Positions 1-12,102 of a stretch of 64,000 nucleotides of DNA are shown here, piece by piece. The stretch is from contig NC_044509.1 of assembly GCF_902362185.1 (NCBI RefSeq), positions 8,287,947 to 8,351,946 on the forward strand, given 5' to 3'. The position numbers were made by a program, and so were the translations under genes. The notes beneath the pieces are model-generated. The model had not been told where the DNA came from. It worked only from the letters and a program-made list of their open reading frames with translations, and did not search any database. This stretch comes from Chanos chanos. Lineage: Eukaryota > Chordata > Actinopteri > Gonorynchiformes > Chanidae. Positions within the stretch are counted from its first letter, which is position 1, and the number at the start of each line of letters is the position of its first letter.

Positions 1-1485
1 ACATGTCATATGTCCACCACTTTCAGTTTGTATTCACAAAATCCCTCTGTCCATCTCTCTTTCTGTCTCTCTCTTGTGCACACACACGCGCGCACGCAGA
101 CACACACAGAATTAGGGTCAAACCTCAAAATGTGATAATGGTTTCCATAATATACTATGGGATGAAGCAAACCTAATACAGAGGAAAAAAATGGCTAAAT
201 TCATGTTTGTCATTACATTTCAGCAAACGGTAAATACATAACGTCTTGGTGATTATGACAAACAAAAATGGTCTGATATACAGCTAAACCCACAAGCCAC
301 ATTAAACCATAAACCTCCTGCAATACACATTACCTCATCTTATCACAATCAATTACAACGAAGAGTCAAGTTTACAGTAGAGAATTTTTGCAACTCTGTG
401 TCTTTTAACTTGAGAAACAAACAGCAAACAAGTATGGATACTGCAGAGAGCTTCGACGAATCCCACCCTTTCAAATCTTACAGTGCTTCTTAGGAAAAAA
501 TTAAAATTACTTGGTAATATTCTTAGGAAGTATTTTTGCAGTCTGAAGACACAACAGAGTTTAAAAACTGGATTTATAGGTTCAAAAATGAGACTTGGTA
601 ATGCGTTGTTTTCTGAAAGCTGTCAGGTCATTGTCATTTCAGAAATGGCATACCCAGCTACAGTGTTTAAACTGGCAATTTTGGGACACTAATAAGAAAT
701 TGGCACAAGTCTCCAAAACGCCATGTTTCCTCCTTCAAGTCTAAGAAAGTTGATACTGAAATCCACCAACCAAACCTTAAAGTAAGAATCAACATTCATG
801 ACACTGGATTATGCAAAAGGGACCAAAGTATATAAAAGCAATGTCTGAAAGACATTAATCTAATCTCAGATTGAGAGATGTGATCAGTGTGCAAACATAT
901 GATATTCTCCCTCTAATCATTAATACAGCTATATATTTTACAGATGTCACGGTCCCTATATAGAACTAAACAGTTATTTTGATGGCCTATTCAAGATTAC
1001 AAGGAAAAAAAAAACAGACAACTATGTTAAAATATTTGTCCTAAATGGACATATGAATCAACCAATGAGAGAGATGCACAAGAGCATCTCTACAACAAAG
1101 AACATTGGGCCAGTGTGAATGTGGGAGGAGAAAGTGGGTCAATGTGCTGTGTTGCTATGTGCACGACAGAGGATAGCGCAGGGGGATGAACAGAACTAGT
1201 TACACACAGTCATATCACTGTGAAAAAGATATGAGGACAAATTCTCTTTCCTAATTAACATCTAGAAATAGACTACATAAGAACTCCTGGTTATTGAACA
1301 AAAGAGTAAGCAGGCTGAGGGGATCCTTCTGATTGATGGCACATGCATCCAAACCTACTTCCTCAAATTTCACAACACGAACTCTGTCAGCTTAAAATAC
1401 ATATACAAACTTAGAATTGAAAACAGTGACTGCAGTGAATGGAGAAAAAGCACAAATGAGTCAGGACAAAGAAAGAATTTCTCAC
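1..1485. other. Interval downstream (3') of V1 donor
   Basis: Intronic or intergenic DNA between the V1 splice donor and the next unit to the left. It carries the recurrent unit landmarks: a degenerate CT/CA microsatellite at about 54-110, a stretch homologous to the other intervals through about 120-960, and the conserved block at about 1101-1173 that recurs in six other intervals. Around 1071-1092 lies an imperfectly conserved inverted repeat (AGAGATGC, 6-base loop, GCATCTCT). The short open frame at 483-692 is not preserved in sister units. I see no gene here. Confidence 0.7.
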
Positions 1486-3876
1486 CTCGAGGGACAGATC
1501 TGCATCCTCCTCCTGTTCTTTCTTTTCTCTCTGTACAGTTCCTGCACGACTCATATTCACCAGTGTATTCTGACTGTAAGGCCTGACAAACTTGATGTCA
1601 CTCATCCTGGAATCAGTTGTTCCACACATCTCATAATTATACACGCGCTGTAAAGTACCATCGGCATAGACTGGCGGGTAATATGGAATCACTGGTAGAT
1701 TTGGTGCAGATTTATAAAATAACCTGTTCTGCCTCCATCTATAGATTTTGACTGAAATGATGGCAATTAGTGAGAAAATGAAGAGTACTGAAACCACAGC
1801 CAGAGCCAAAATTAAATAAAAAGTCAGATTGTCACTGTATGTTGTGTCATGGTTAAAGTTGGTGAACTCTGAGATGACCTCAGGGAAACTGTCGGCCACG
1901 GCAACATTGACAATGACTGTAGCTGAACGAGAGGGTTGTCCATTATCTTCCACCACAACAGTGAGTCTGTGTTTTACAGCATCTTTATCAGTGACCTGAC
2001 GCACTGTTCTGATTTCTCCATTCTGTGCTCCAACTTCAAACAGAGCCCTGTCTGTGGCTTTCTGTAGTTTATAGGAGAGCCAGGCATTCTGTCCAGAGTC
2101 CACATCAACAGCCACAACTTTAGTGACAAGGTAGCCAACATCTGCTGAACGAGGCACCATTTCAGCTACCACTGAGCTGCTTGTCTGCACAGGGTACAGA
2201 ATCTGAGGTGCATTGTCGTTCTGGTCTTGGATGAAAATATTCAGTGTTGTATTGCTGCTAAGTGGGGGTGAGCCCCCGTCTTGAGCTTTCACTTGTATTT
2301 TGAATAATTTTAATTGTTCAAAATCAAATGATTTCACAGCATAAATGACTCCACTGTCTGAATTGATAGAGACATATGATGTCAGAGGGTCTCCATTTAA
2401 ATATCCATCTACAATGAAATAAGATACTCTAGCATTTGGTCCCCAGTCAGAATCCACAGCTTTGACAGAAATGATAGAGAAGGATGGAGAATTGTTCTCA
2501 AGGACATATGCATTATAAGTTTGCTGTTTGAACTGAGGTGCATGGTCATTGACATCTGATATTTTTAAGGTTAGAGTCTCTTTACTTGAAAGGGATGGGC
2601 TGCCTCCATCAACTGCAGTTATGGTTATATTATATTCTTTCGTCTGTTCTCTGTCCAGTGTTGAATCCGTCACAAGATTGTACTCATTCGTTAACGACGA
2701 TTCAATTTTGAACGGAAGGTTTCGATCTATAGAACATGTGACCCTGCCATTGTTGCCAGAGTCCAGATCTTGGACATTGATCATGGCAACAACTGTGCCA
2801 AGACCTGCGTCCTCAGGTAGAGCACTAGAAAAAGACATAATAGTTATTTTTGGAGTGTTGTCATTCACATCGATTACATCAATCAAAATTTCACTTGAAT
2901 CGGTTAAACCTCCGTGATCTTTTGCAGTTACTTTAATCTTAAATTCTATATGTTTTTCATAATCTATTTCCCCTGAGACCCGAACCTCACCCGATTCGGA
3001 ATCGATAGCAAATAAATCGTTCACAGTAGCACTTGGGTGTTCAAAATAGTACTGAATTTTTTGACTTGACTCATCCGCATCCGACGCGCTAACTGTTGTG
3101 ACAAGAGTACCTTTTCCCGCATTTTCGATAACAGATGCCTTGTAAGACGACTGGTCGAATACAGGGGAATTATCGTTAGCATCAAGAACCAGAATGTGGA
3201 TTTTTATAGTTCCTGATCTTTGAGGTTTTCCACCGTCGACAGCAGTGAGCGTTAGGTAATGGTTCGTTGTCTTTTCCCGGTCTAGAGCGGTTTGAAGAAC
3301 CATTTCTATATTTTTACTGCCATCTGCTCTGCTTCGAATGTTTAGATTAAAATGGTCAGTTGGATGTAATGTATATTTCTGTAAGGTATTCATACCAACA
3401 TCTGGATCAATCGCACTCTCTAAAGAAAAGCGTGCTCCAGGAGGGGCTGCCTCGCTAATTTCAAGTTGCATTTCGACCCTTGGAAAAACGGGGCTGTTGT
3501 CGTTGATGTCCAGTATATCCACATTAACACGATGAAGCTCCATAGGATTTTCTAATATCACATTAAAGGCGATACTACAAGCAGAGACCTTCCCACATAA
3601 TTGCTCACGGTCTATTCTTTCTTTCACGATCAAATGCCCTTTATCTGTGTCCAGTCCAACATACTCACTGCCGCCAGCAGTGAAAACTCGTGCTTTTCCC
3701 GAAACCAGCCTTTTGGGCTCAAGCCCAAGGTCGGTGCCAATATTTCCAACAAAAGATCCTACAGTCATTTCCTCGGGAATAGAGTAGCGGATCTGCCCCA
3801 TCGACAGATGAGCCGACAGTGTCAACGCCATGATAATGCACAATGGCCATAACCGAATCAAGCCTTTTCTTCTCAT
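1486..3876 (-). CDS. pcdhg: V1: clustered protocadherin gamma-like variable exon
   Basis: Complete variable exon, 797 codons, encoding the ectodomain, membrane helix and variable cytoplasmic stub of a neuronal homophilic adhesion receptor. Signal peptide about 1-27 (MRRKGLIRLW start), mature end near Gln28. Inter-repeat calcium motifs: DINDN 123-127, DANDN 232-236, DVNDN 336-340, DVNDH 441-445, DQNDN 551-555. EC1 has the protocadherin C-X5-C pair (Cys94, Cys100). Sequons at Asn416, Asn542 and Asn683; helix about 686-709 followed by KIYRWRQNR; tail motif DSRMSD at 755-760. The open frame continues 24 codons past the GAG|GTGAGA donor, but that part is intronic. In the printed frame the donor falls after a whole codon (phase 0). 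Its signal peptide is close to that of V3. Family call is firm; gamma assignment rests on the tail and lack of RGD. Confidence 0.95.
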
Positions 3877-4082
3877 GTTGATTCTTCAACGATGTACCGA
3901 ATACGTTTAATAAGCGTACGATCCAGATTTCCAAAAAGCTATAGAGTTTATCCGGACAATTAGAAAACGAATTATCTAAGCATTCAGGAGACTGTTGCGA
4001 TAAAAGAAAGCGCAGAATTCATAATGATTATGTTGGTCGTGTTGGTTACATGTTTTTCCTGATGCTGAATTTCAGCGTCTCG

Positions 4083-4162
4083 TATTGCGTATAGGTTTGG
4101 GGAGGATCTAAGATACAAGTATGTGCCATGCTTAACGCAATGAACAGCGGCACTCAGGGTTC
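4083..4162 (-). promoter_or_regulatory. V1 promoter block: CSE plus second conserved element
   Basis: The CSE lies at 4136-4162 (plus strand CGCAATGAACAGCGGCACTC, then AGGGTT), 260 bp upstream of the V1 start codon. The second element (GGTTTGGGGAGGA core) begins at 4083. The family's CSE recruits CTCF and is needed for promoter choice; use in this copy is inferred. Shares the linker GTGCCATGCTTAA with the V3 promoter. Confidence 0.85.
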
Positions 4163-4815
4163 GAAAACAGTACTGCAGTTGTCGATAAAAGAATTGGACA
4201 ATAATTTATCTTAGCGATAGCAAACATTCAAGCCAGACTGTCAGCAACAGACATTACCCATGTCTAGCTTGTCTTTATCCTGCAGTAGATGTAGGATTAT
4301 TATTTTCATCATTCTAATGCATACACATATGCAATATTCAGTGAAAAAATAAAATTAAATAAAAAAAAACCCTTCGAATGTCAGATTCACCAGTGAGTAG
4401 ATGATAGAATATTCGATTCATTGTTGTATATTTGATTCAATGTATGAGAAGGAGGAAGAGAGAGATGCTACATATGAAACAGACAGACACACAGACAGAA
4501 GGACAGACAGATTCGGGAAAGCACATCTAATACAATGTTTCCAGTGTGTTAATGTATGACACACTACAATATACACGTCCACAAATGCACACATTCAATA
4601 TAATATGTAGTGTGGAGGCAAAAGAGAAATAATGTATCGTAAGTGCACCTAAGAAAGAAATGCAATGATCAGGTAGACAAATGTTTTAAAGAAGCACATG
4701 GTTTTCTCTTCACTGAAATGCAAAATACCCGTTATCCATCAAATTATAATGCCTCATCCATGTTCCTTAACCACTTACTTAAGAAAGGAGGGGAAAAAAA
4801 CAAAAACCTGTGGCT

Positions 4816-4818
<3 letters not shown>

Positions 4819-4879
<61 letters not shown>
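4819..4879. repeat. (AT)n microsatellite
   Basis: Almost uninterrupted AT dinucleotide run. The homologous spot in the V3-V4 interval (about 16,045) lacks it, so it expanded after that duplication or was lost there. Confidence 0.95.
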
Positions 4880-4880
<1 letters not shown>

Positions 4881-5445
4881 AATTTATGATCATGAAGCCA
4901 AACTTCAATCACTGACATTGGTTAGGATCATGTGTGTTCTAGCTTCACAATATATACCTCCCTGTTCTCCAAAATATGGCAATGCATAGAAAGTAATAAT
5001 AAAAATTATAAAAATTTAGACCACAATATGGACCACAATAAAGACCACAAATGCAACAGATAAAGAATGATATTAATAAATTGAAGTGAAATATTGTAGT
5101 CATCTTTAGAATAGTCTATGAATTGTCATAGTTTGCATTCTCGTATCCTGAATCTGGTGTGAGGTTCCTACCTTACAGTATGACCTGGCCCATTTGCCTC
5201 AATATATTATTAAAGAATCCTGTGCAAATAATCTTTATAAACATTCAAGCAATAGCAAAGCATAGTATCCCTCAGGACTGTTACAGCCACAACCCTGTGA
5301 GTGAAGATTCAGCACCATGGACCTATTAAATGTTTTCAGAACCATGGACAGTAACCAACATCATGAGTGTGAGAACATTATGCGACACGTCCACTACTTT
5401 CGGTTTGTATTCACATAAACCCCTCTGTGAAATCTCTAGAGCATG

Positions 5446-5483
5446 CGCACACACAGACACACACACACACACACACACACACA
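5446..5483. repeat. (CA)n microsatellite, unit landmark
   Basis: CA run directly after the conserved block containing ACCATGGACA (about 5340). Occupies the same unit position as the CA/CT runs of all other intervals. Confidence 0.95.
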
Positions 5484-6267
5484 AATGCATGCAAGGAATT
5501 AAGATCAAACCTTAAAATGTGATAACGATTTCCATAAGACACTATGGGATGAAGAAATGCCTTGGTTTCTGCTCTGCATTGTGCACCAGCAAACTAAATG
5601 AATACCTTACTGGTGAACATAACAAAAAAAGCCTGATATACAGCAAAACTCATAAGCCACATTAAACGACATGTAATACACATTATTTCATCTAATCATA
5701 ATCAATTACAAAAAAGAGTCATGTTTAAGTGGAGAATATCTGTAACTCTGTGTCTTCTAAAACAGCAAACACATATGCGGATTGTAGAGAGAATCAAAAA
5801 GCTATTCTAGAATATTTCTTCAATATGGATGTCTGAATGAGCCAATCAGAGACATGCACAAGAGTATCCCTGCAACAAGGAATATTAGGCATGTGTGAAT
5901 GTGGGGGGAGAAAGTTGTTCAGTGTGCTGTGTTACTATATGCACAATAGAGGATGGTACAAGGGGAGGAACAGTACTTCTTACAAACAGTCATTTAACTG
6001 AAATACAGAAATGTGGACTAATCCTCTTTCCTAATACACATCTGGACAAAGATGGTGTGAGAGATATTAGAACCCCTGTAAATAAACAAAAGAAAAAAGC
6101 AAGGTGAGAAGATCCTTCTAATTCATGGCACACATGTCCCGTAGTGCTTCTTAAATTTCCACTGGAAGACTTGTTCAGCTTAGAGGATATCTGAGCATGT
6201 GGAACTAAACAAAGTGACTGCAGTGAACACAGGACAAATCAAACAAGACAAAGGAATAATTTCTCAC

Positions 6268-8658
6268 CTCGAAGGAGAGATCAGCATCCTCCTCCTGTTC
6301 TTTCTTTTCTCTCTGTACAGTTCCTGCACGACTCATATTCACCAGTGTGTTCTGACTGTAAGGCCTGACAAACTTGATGTCACTCATCCTGGAATCAGTT
6401 GTTCCACACATCTCATAATTATACACGCGCTGTAAAGTACCATCGGCATAGACTGGCGGGTAATATGGAATCACTGGTAGATTTGGTGCAGATTTATAAA
6501 ATAACCTGTTCTGCCTCCATCTATAGATTTTGACTGAAATGATGGCAGTTAGAGAGAAGATGAAGAGTACTGAAACCACAGCCAGAGCCAAAATTAAATA
6601 AAAAGTCAGATTGTCACTGTATGTTGTGTCATGGTTAAAGTTGGTGAACTCTGAGATGACCTCAGGGAAACTGTCGGCCACGGCAACATTGACAATGACT
6701 GTAGCTGAACGAGAGGGTTGTCCATTATCTTCCACCACAACAGTGAGTCTGTGTTTCACAGCATCTTTATCAGTGACCTGACGCACTGTTCTGATTTCTC
6801 CATTCTGTGCTCCGACTTCAAACAGAGCCCTGTCTGTGGCTTTCTGTAGTTTATAGGAGAGCCAGGCATTCTGTCCAGAGTCCACATCAACAGCCACAAC
6901 TTTAGTGACGAGGTAGCCAACATCTGCTGAACGAGGCACCATTTCAGCTACCACTGAGCTGCTTGTCTGCACAGGGTACAGAATCTGAGGTGCATTGTCG
7001 TTCTGGTCTTGGATGAAAATATTGAGTGTTGTATTACTGCTTAGAGGTGGTGAGCCCCCATCTTGAGCTTTCACTTGTATCTTGAATGATTTTAGTTGTT
7101 CAAAATCAAATGATTTTGCAGCATAAATGACTCCACTGTCTGAATTAATAGACACATATGAGGTTAGAGGGTCTCCATTTAAACTTCCATCATCAATGAA
7201 ATAAGACACTCTAGCGTTTTGTCCCCAGTCAGCATCCTCAGCTTTAACAGAAATGATAGACAAAGACGGAGAATTGTTCTCAAGGACATATGCATTATAC
7301 GCTGGCTGTTCGAACTGAGGTGCATGGTCATTTACGTCTGATATTTTTAAGGTTAAAGTTTCTTTAGCAGACAAAAACGGACTTCCTCCATCAGTTGCGG
7401 TTATGGTTATATTATATTCTTGCGTCTGCTCTCTGTCCAGTGTTGAATCCGTCACGAGACTGTAGTCGTTCGTTAACGACGATTCGATTTTGAATGGAAG
7501 GTCCCGATCTATAGAGCACACGACCCTACCATTGTCGCCAGAGTCAAAATCTTGGACATTGATCATGGCGACAACTGTGCCAATACCTGCATCCTCCGGT
7601 AGAGCACTAAAAAAAGATATAATAGTTATTTTGGGTGTGTTATCATTTATATCGATAACATCAATCAGAATTTCGCTTGAATCAGTTAAACCTCCATGAT
7701 CTTTAGCAGTTACTTTAATCTTAAATTGCTTGTGTTTCTCATAATCTATTTCTCCTGTGACCCGAACCTCTCCCGATTCAGAGTCGACCACAAATAATGC
7801 TTTCACAGTAGCACTTGGATGTTCAAAATAATACTGTATATTATGACTTGACTCGTCTGCGTCCGTCGCGCTGACTGTTGTGACAAGAGTCCCTTTCGCC
7901 GCATTTTCGACAACAGATGTCTTGTAAGACGACTGGCTAAATACAGGGGCATTGTCGTTAGCATCAAGAACTAAGACATGGATTTTTACAGTTCCTGATC
8001 TTTGAGGTTTTCCACCGTCGACAGCAGTGAGCGTTAGGTAATGGTTCATTTTCTTTTCCCGGTCGAGAGCGGTTTGAAGAACCATCTCTACGTTTTTACT
8101 GCCATCTGCTCTGCTTTGAATGTTTAGATTAAAATGATCAGTTGGATGCAGCGTATATGTCTGTAAAGTATTCATACCAACATCTGGATCTATCGCACTC
8201 TCAAGTGAAAATCGCGCTCCCGGAATAGCTAACTCACTGATTTCTACTTCTATTTCACCCCTTGGAAATACGGGGCTATTGTCGTTGATGTCCAGTATAT
8301 CCACATGAACGCGGAAAAGCTCTACCGGGTTTTCTAATATCATATTAAAGCTGATACTACAGACCGACAGTTCCCCACATAATTGCTCACGGTCTATTCT
8401 TTCTTTCACGATCAAATGCCCTTTGTCCCTCTCCAGTCCAACATACTCACTGCCGCCAGTCGTGAAAACTCGCCCTTTTCCCGAAACCAGCCTTTTGGGC
8501 TCAAGCCCAAGGTCCGTGCCAATGTTTCCAACAAAAGATCCTACTGTCATTTCTTCGGGAATAGAGTAGCGGATCTGTCCTACAGCCAGCTGAGCCGACA
8601 CTGTCAACGCCATGACGATGCACAATAGCCGTGACAGAAACCAGCGTTCTCTTCTCAT
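6268..8658 (-). CDS. pcdhg: V2: clustered protocadherin gamma-like variable exon
   Basis: Complete 797-codon variable exon. The signal peptide is of the MRRERWF type, shared only with V4 and unlike the MRRKG type of the others. EC1 reads CGELSVC with Cys94 and Cys100 kept; the EC3-EC4 linker is DINDN rather than DVNDN. EC4 begins [17 protein letters not shown] and EC5 has EQPAYNAYVLE and DWGQNAR, where the rest have DWGPNAR. The membrane helix has a unique Ile-to-Thr change (FSLTAIISV) in its second half. The last residues before the donor are DLSFE. EC6 to tail is otherwise the common sequence. Upstream CSE is 238 bp from the ATG. Together with V4 it forms the 'B' member of the A-B-A'-B' duplication. 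Confidence 0.95.
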
Positions 8659-8842
8659 CTTTATTCTTCAACTATGTAAGCGTACGATGCAGATATCCAG
8701 AGAAAAAATTGAGTTGGAATTATCTGAGCGGATAAAATGTTGTTTTGATGAAAGATAGAGATGAATTCCTTGTGATGCTGTTGGTCGTGTTGGCTACATG
8801 TTAACGCTGCACCTCTCCATAATACTGAATTTTAAAGTCTCG

Positions 8843-8922
8843 TGTTGCGTAGAGGATTGGGGAGGGCACAAGGTACAACGAGGAACCATGCTAAACGCAA
8901 TGAACAGCGGCGCTCAGGGTTC
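8843..8922 (-). promoter_or_regulatory. V2 promoter block: CSE plus second conserved element
   Basis: CSE at 8896-8922, 238 bp from the ATG, with the variant GCGGCGCTCAGG (others GCGGCACTCAGG) found elsewhere only at V4. Second element from 8843 reads GGATTGGGGAGGGCAC, again matching V4. The promoter thus marks V2/V4 descent. Confidence 0.85.
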
Positions 8923-10130
8923 AAATACAATACTGCAGTAGTCGTTCAAAGAATTGGACAAAAGTTTGCCTGAGAGTCTGCAAATTTTTAAGCAGTCCCG
9001 TTCTGGTTTGTTGAAGGGAATGCCAATTTCAAACCGTCAATTTTAAGGCATTTAAGTAAGAGACATTTTGCTCTGTGGTTGTATATGTTTGAACAAATTA
9101 CAAGAACAAGCTGAATGAGTAAATAAGTTTATTGGGTATGGTGTCTTATCTTAATATAGCATAACCCATAGTTCCATAGCACTTATTGAGTCTGAGAGTG
9201 TCATACATGTTATAATTGTGGCATTTATGATCTAGGGGTTTTTTTTGGGGGGGTGGGGGGTGTTGGGAGATATTTGCCAAGGAATAGAGGAAGAGAGTTG
9301 ATAAAGTCTGCATGGACTCCATAGGATAAATAAATCCTTTTGTTGAGAAGTATTAACCTAAGTGCTCACAAAAATATTAAGGTACATTCAAGTTTCCAGA
9401 GAATGTGTCATAATATTTGTTTTACTTAAGTACGTGCAGGTTTACTGATGAAAAATATGAAACAAAACCTCTTACTGCAGAAAGTTTGAGCCATTCCTCT
9501 GTCCTATGGCTTACATGGTGCCAAAACCTTAATCAACAAACCTTTCCATCTCTAACACTGGACTTTTCCTTCCAGTTAGATCATGTGGATGTGTGCAGTT
9601 TTTACACTGTCAGTCATGGGCATGGCCCACGTTTAGCTTGTCTTTACACTACAGCAGATGTAAGATTCTTCTTTTCAACCTTGTGATGCATGCACACATG
9701 TGATATATGCAATCTTCAGTGAGAACGTTCTTTTGAGTGATGAATTCATGGCTATGCAGGAGTTACTGATTAGTTTAAGGATTATTGGAACATTTTAGCA
9801 TATTTGATACCATGTCTGGGAGCGAAAAAGAGAGAAATATTACAAATGAGAGGGACAGACATACTAAGAAAAACATCTCTCATGGAAGGTTTCCAGTATG
9901 TTGATTTGTGACACATGGCGATATACAAGTCCACACATGCACAGATTCCATGTACTATGTAGTGCTGAGTTTTCAAAAGAGACATAAGTGTCTATTTACT
10001 GTAAATGCACCTCAGAAAGAAGTACAGTAAGACAGATAAAAGTTTTAAAGAAGTGTATGGTGTTCTCTTCATTGAAATGGGGAAAAAAACAGTATTCATC
10101 AATTTATAGTATTCCATCCCCATTATGAAA

Positions 10131-10149
10131 CTCTTTTTTTTTTTTTTTT
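10131..10149. repeat. Poly-T tract
   Basis: Homopolymer T run flanked by two copies of ATTATGAAACTCT, recurring at 21,325-21,342 in the paralogous interval with a slightly different length. Confidence 0.85.
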
Positions 10150-10388
10150 AAATTATGAAACTCTGCCTCAAGAAAAATATTTGATTTGCATTTATAAATA
10201 GAGTTTGTGATCATAAAACCAAGCTACAATAACTGATATAGTTAATTATTATTTGTTTTCTCGTTTGATAATATGTATCTCCATTTTCTCCAAATTATGG
10301 TAATAAATGAAAAGAAAAATATAGAAAAATATACCCACCAATGTGGGCAAGAAAATACTCCCTATGTGTGTGTGTTCTCTCTTGCTCA

Positions 10389-10394
10389 CTCACA

Positions 10395-10467
<73 letters not shown>

Positions 10468-10486
10468 GGGGGTGGGGGGGGGGGGT
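10389..10486. repeat. Compound (CA)n(GA)n(G)n microsatellite, unit landmark
   Basis: CA run passing into GA run and then G-rich sequence. Occupies the unit's standard microsatellite position and is copied at 21,584-21,684 with a longer GA part. Confidence 0.95.
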
Positions 10487-12102
10487 AAACTTCAAAATGG
10501 GATAACAGTTTCCATAATTTGCTTTGGGATGAGGCACGTCCAGTACATAGAAACAATGACATAATTCAGGCTCTAGGCTATGTGTCAGTAACCTCTAAAT
10601 ACATAACTGGCAGTGGATTATAACAAACAAAAATGATCTGATATACAGCAAACCACACAAGCCACATTAAACCATAAACCACATGTAATGCAGATTATTT
10701 TGTTTTATCATAATCAAGCATGAAGAAGAGCCGAGTTTACAGTAGGAAAGTATTGCAACTCTGAGTCTTTTGCTTTGAGAAGCAAACAGCCAACACATAT
10801 GCAGATTCTAGAGACAGCCAGAAAAACATACCTTTTGACATCATACATTACTTAAGGGGGGAAATCTAATTACTCAGTAATGCTCTTTTAAGTATTTGGA
10901 TAGTTTGAAGACATAGCAGAGTTAAGAAATTGGATTTAATAGTTTGAAAACGAGGCAGGTTTTTTTCCATTGATTTCTGAAAGTTGTCAAGACATGGTCA
11001 TTTCAGAAATGGAATACCTCACTACAGTGTTTAACTCTGAATCTTGAGTAAGATTTTACTGTGAAGTGTGTCCTTGGCTGCCACAGACAGTTGGTCTGAA
11101 TACAAATAAACACCGTAAGAAATAACTACATGCACAGAATTTGGACATTTTTGGCAGAAGAACAAGATTAGTGTAAGTCTCACTGAAGCCACATTTCCTT
11201 CCTCAGCACTAGTAATGAAGATGTTGAGATGCACCAACTGAACCGGAAAATAAGAGTGAACATTCATGACACTCTATCATGCAGCAGAGGCCCCAGTAAC
11301 TAATAGCAATGTTGGAAAGACATTAATTTAACCTCGGAATGAGTGCTAGACGTGATTAGTAGAGATATCACCATCTGATATCAACAACTATGTTGATGCA
11401 CACAACTATTCTAGAATATTCTTCCAATATAGATGTGTGATCAGCCAGTGAGAGAGATGAACAACAAAGAACATTAGGCCACTGTGAATATGGGGGGAGA
11501 AAGTAGGTCACTGTGCTGTGTTGCTATGTGCACGCCAGATGAAGGTAAATGGGGAAGAACAGAACTACTTACACAGTCAGACAACTGAGATACAGGAATG
11601 TGAACAAACCCTCTTTCCTAACAGACATTAGACATTTGCTAAAAGACGGCCTGAAAGACATTAAAACTCTCTGTAAATAAACCAAAGTCAGCATCTCCAG
11701 TCAGCAAGCCAAGGGGGTGATTACCATTCATGGCACATGTTGTAATTCTTAAAATTTCGCAACTCATATGCAGATTGTAGAGGCAACCAACAAACCTGAC
11801 CTTATTCAGGGGAAACGGTCATAAAACTGAGAGACATATGTAGCTATATCGTCTGTCCAAATAGACAGCTAAACACAGACCGTGCAAGAGACACAATAAT
11901 TCCTTGTAAATAAACTGAAGAGAATACAGTTTTAGGCGACGCTTCCCATTTATGCCACAAATCTGTCCCATTTTGCTTCTTCAAGTTTCAAAACACAAGC
12001 TTATGAGTTTAAAAGACATACGAGGACATAGCATTAAACACAGTGACAGCAGTGAGTGCAAGTGAAGGTTAAATCAGTGAGGACAGTGAAAAAAAGTCTC
12101 AC

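Larger units (their letters stand above)
3877..6267. other. Interval between V2 donor and V1 start
   Basis: Holds the V1 promoter block near its left end, a CAGA-type run at about 4480-4512, an (AT)n tract, a (CA)n tract and the conserved downstream block at about 5881-5953. Homologous along its length to the interval between V3 and V4 (14,494-17,454), consistent with the two-exon duplication. Open frames here are dinucleotide artefacts or unit-homology frames. No gene seen. Confidence 0.7.
8659..12102. other. Interval between V3 donor and V2 start
   Basis: Contains the V2 promoter, a T/G-rich patch (about 9237-9270), a poly-T tract, the compound CA/GA/G microsatellite, the conserved block at about 11,470-11,542, and two partial copies of one sequence ('GCAGATT.TAGAG.CA' at about 10,800 and 11,763). 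Nearly identical over most of its length to 19,846-23,366, offset about 11.2 kb. The 67-codon minus frame at 9782-9985 is preserved at 20,972-21,175 only because these two intervals are recent copies. No gene seen. Confidence 0.7.

Noticed and set aside
1411-1485. Open frame continuing 20-35 codons past each exon end (for example VRNSFFVLTHL in V1)
   Set aside because: It follows a strong GTGAGA donor, differs in length and sequence between units, and clustered protocadherin variable exons splice to constant exons here.
2549-2917. Plus-strand frames of 60-130 codons across the exons, repeated in every unit
   Set aside because: They are antisense shadows of the cadherin-coding sequence and recur because the exons are paralogous.
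1486-3876. Assignment to the alpha (Pcdh1) subcluster
   Set aside because: No RGD in EC1 and no cysteine-rich CXXC-type alpha tail; the DSRxSD...TL tail resembles gamma-A exons. Seeing the constant exons would settle it.
5895-6107. Plus-strand frame MNVGGESCSVCC, with a copy at 17,083
   Set aside because: Kept only between duplicate intervals; the homologous block near 1118 is stopped early, and there is no start context or domain.
9782-9985. 67-codon minus-strand frame also present at 20,972-21,175 (MSLLKTQHYI...)
   Set aside because: The two intervals are recent copies; homologous sequence in other units does not keep the frame.
10295-10537. Frames rich in THTHTH, YIYIYI or SLSLSL here and at 4643, 21,488, 36,799, 52,501 and 62,406
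   Set aside because: Translations of microsatellites.
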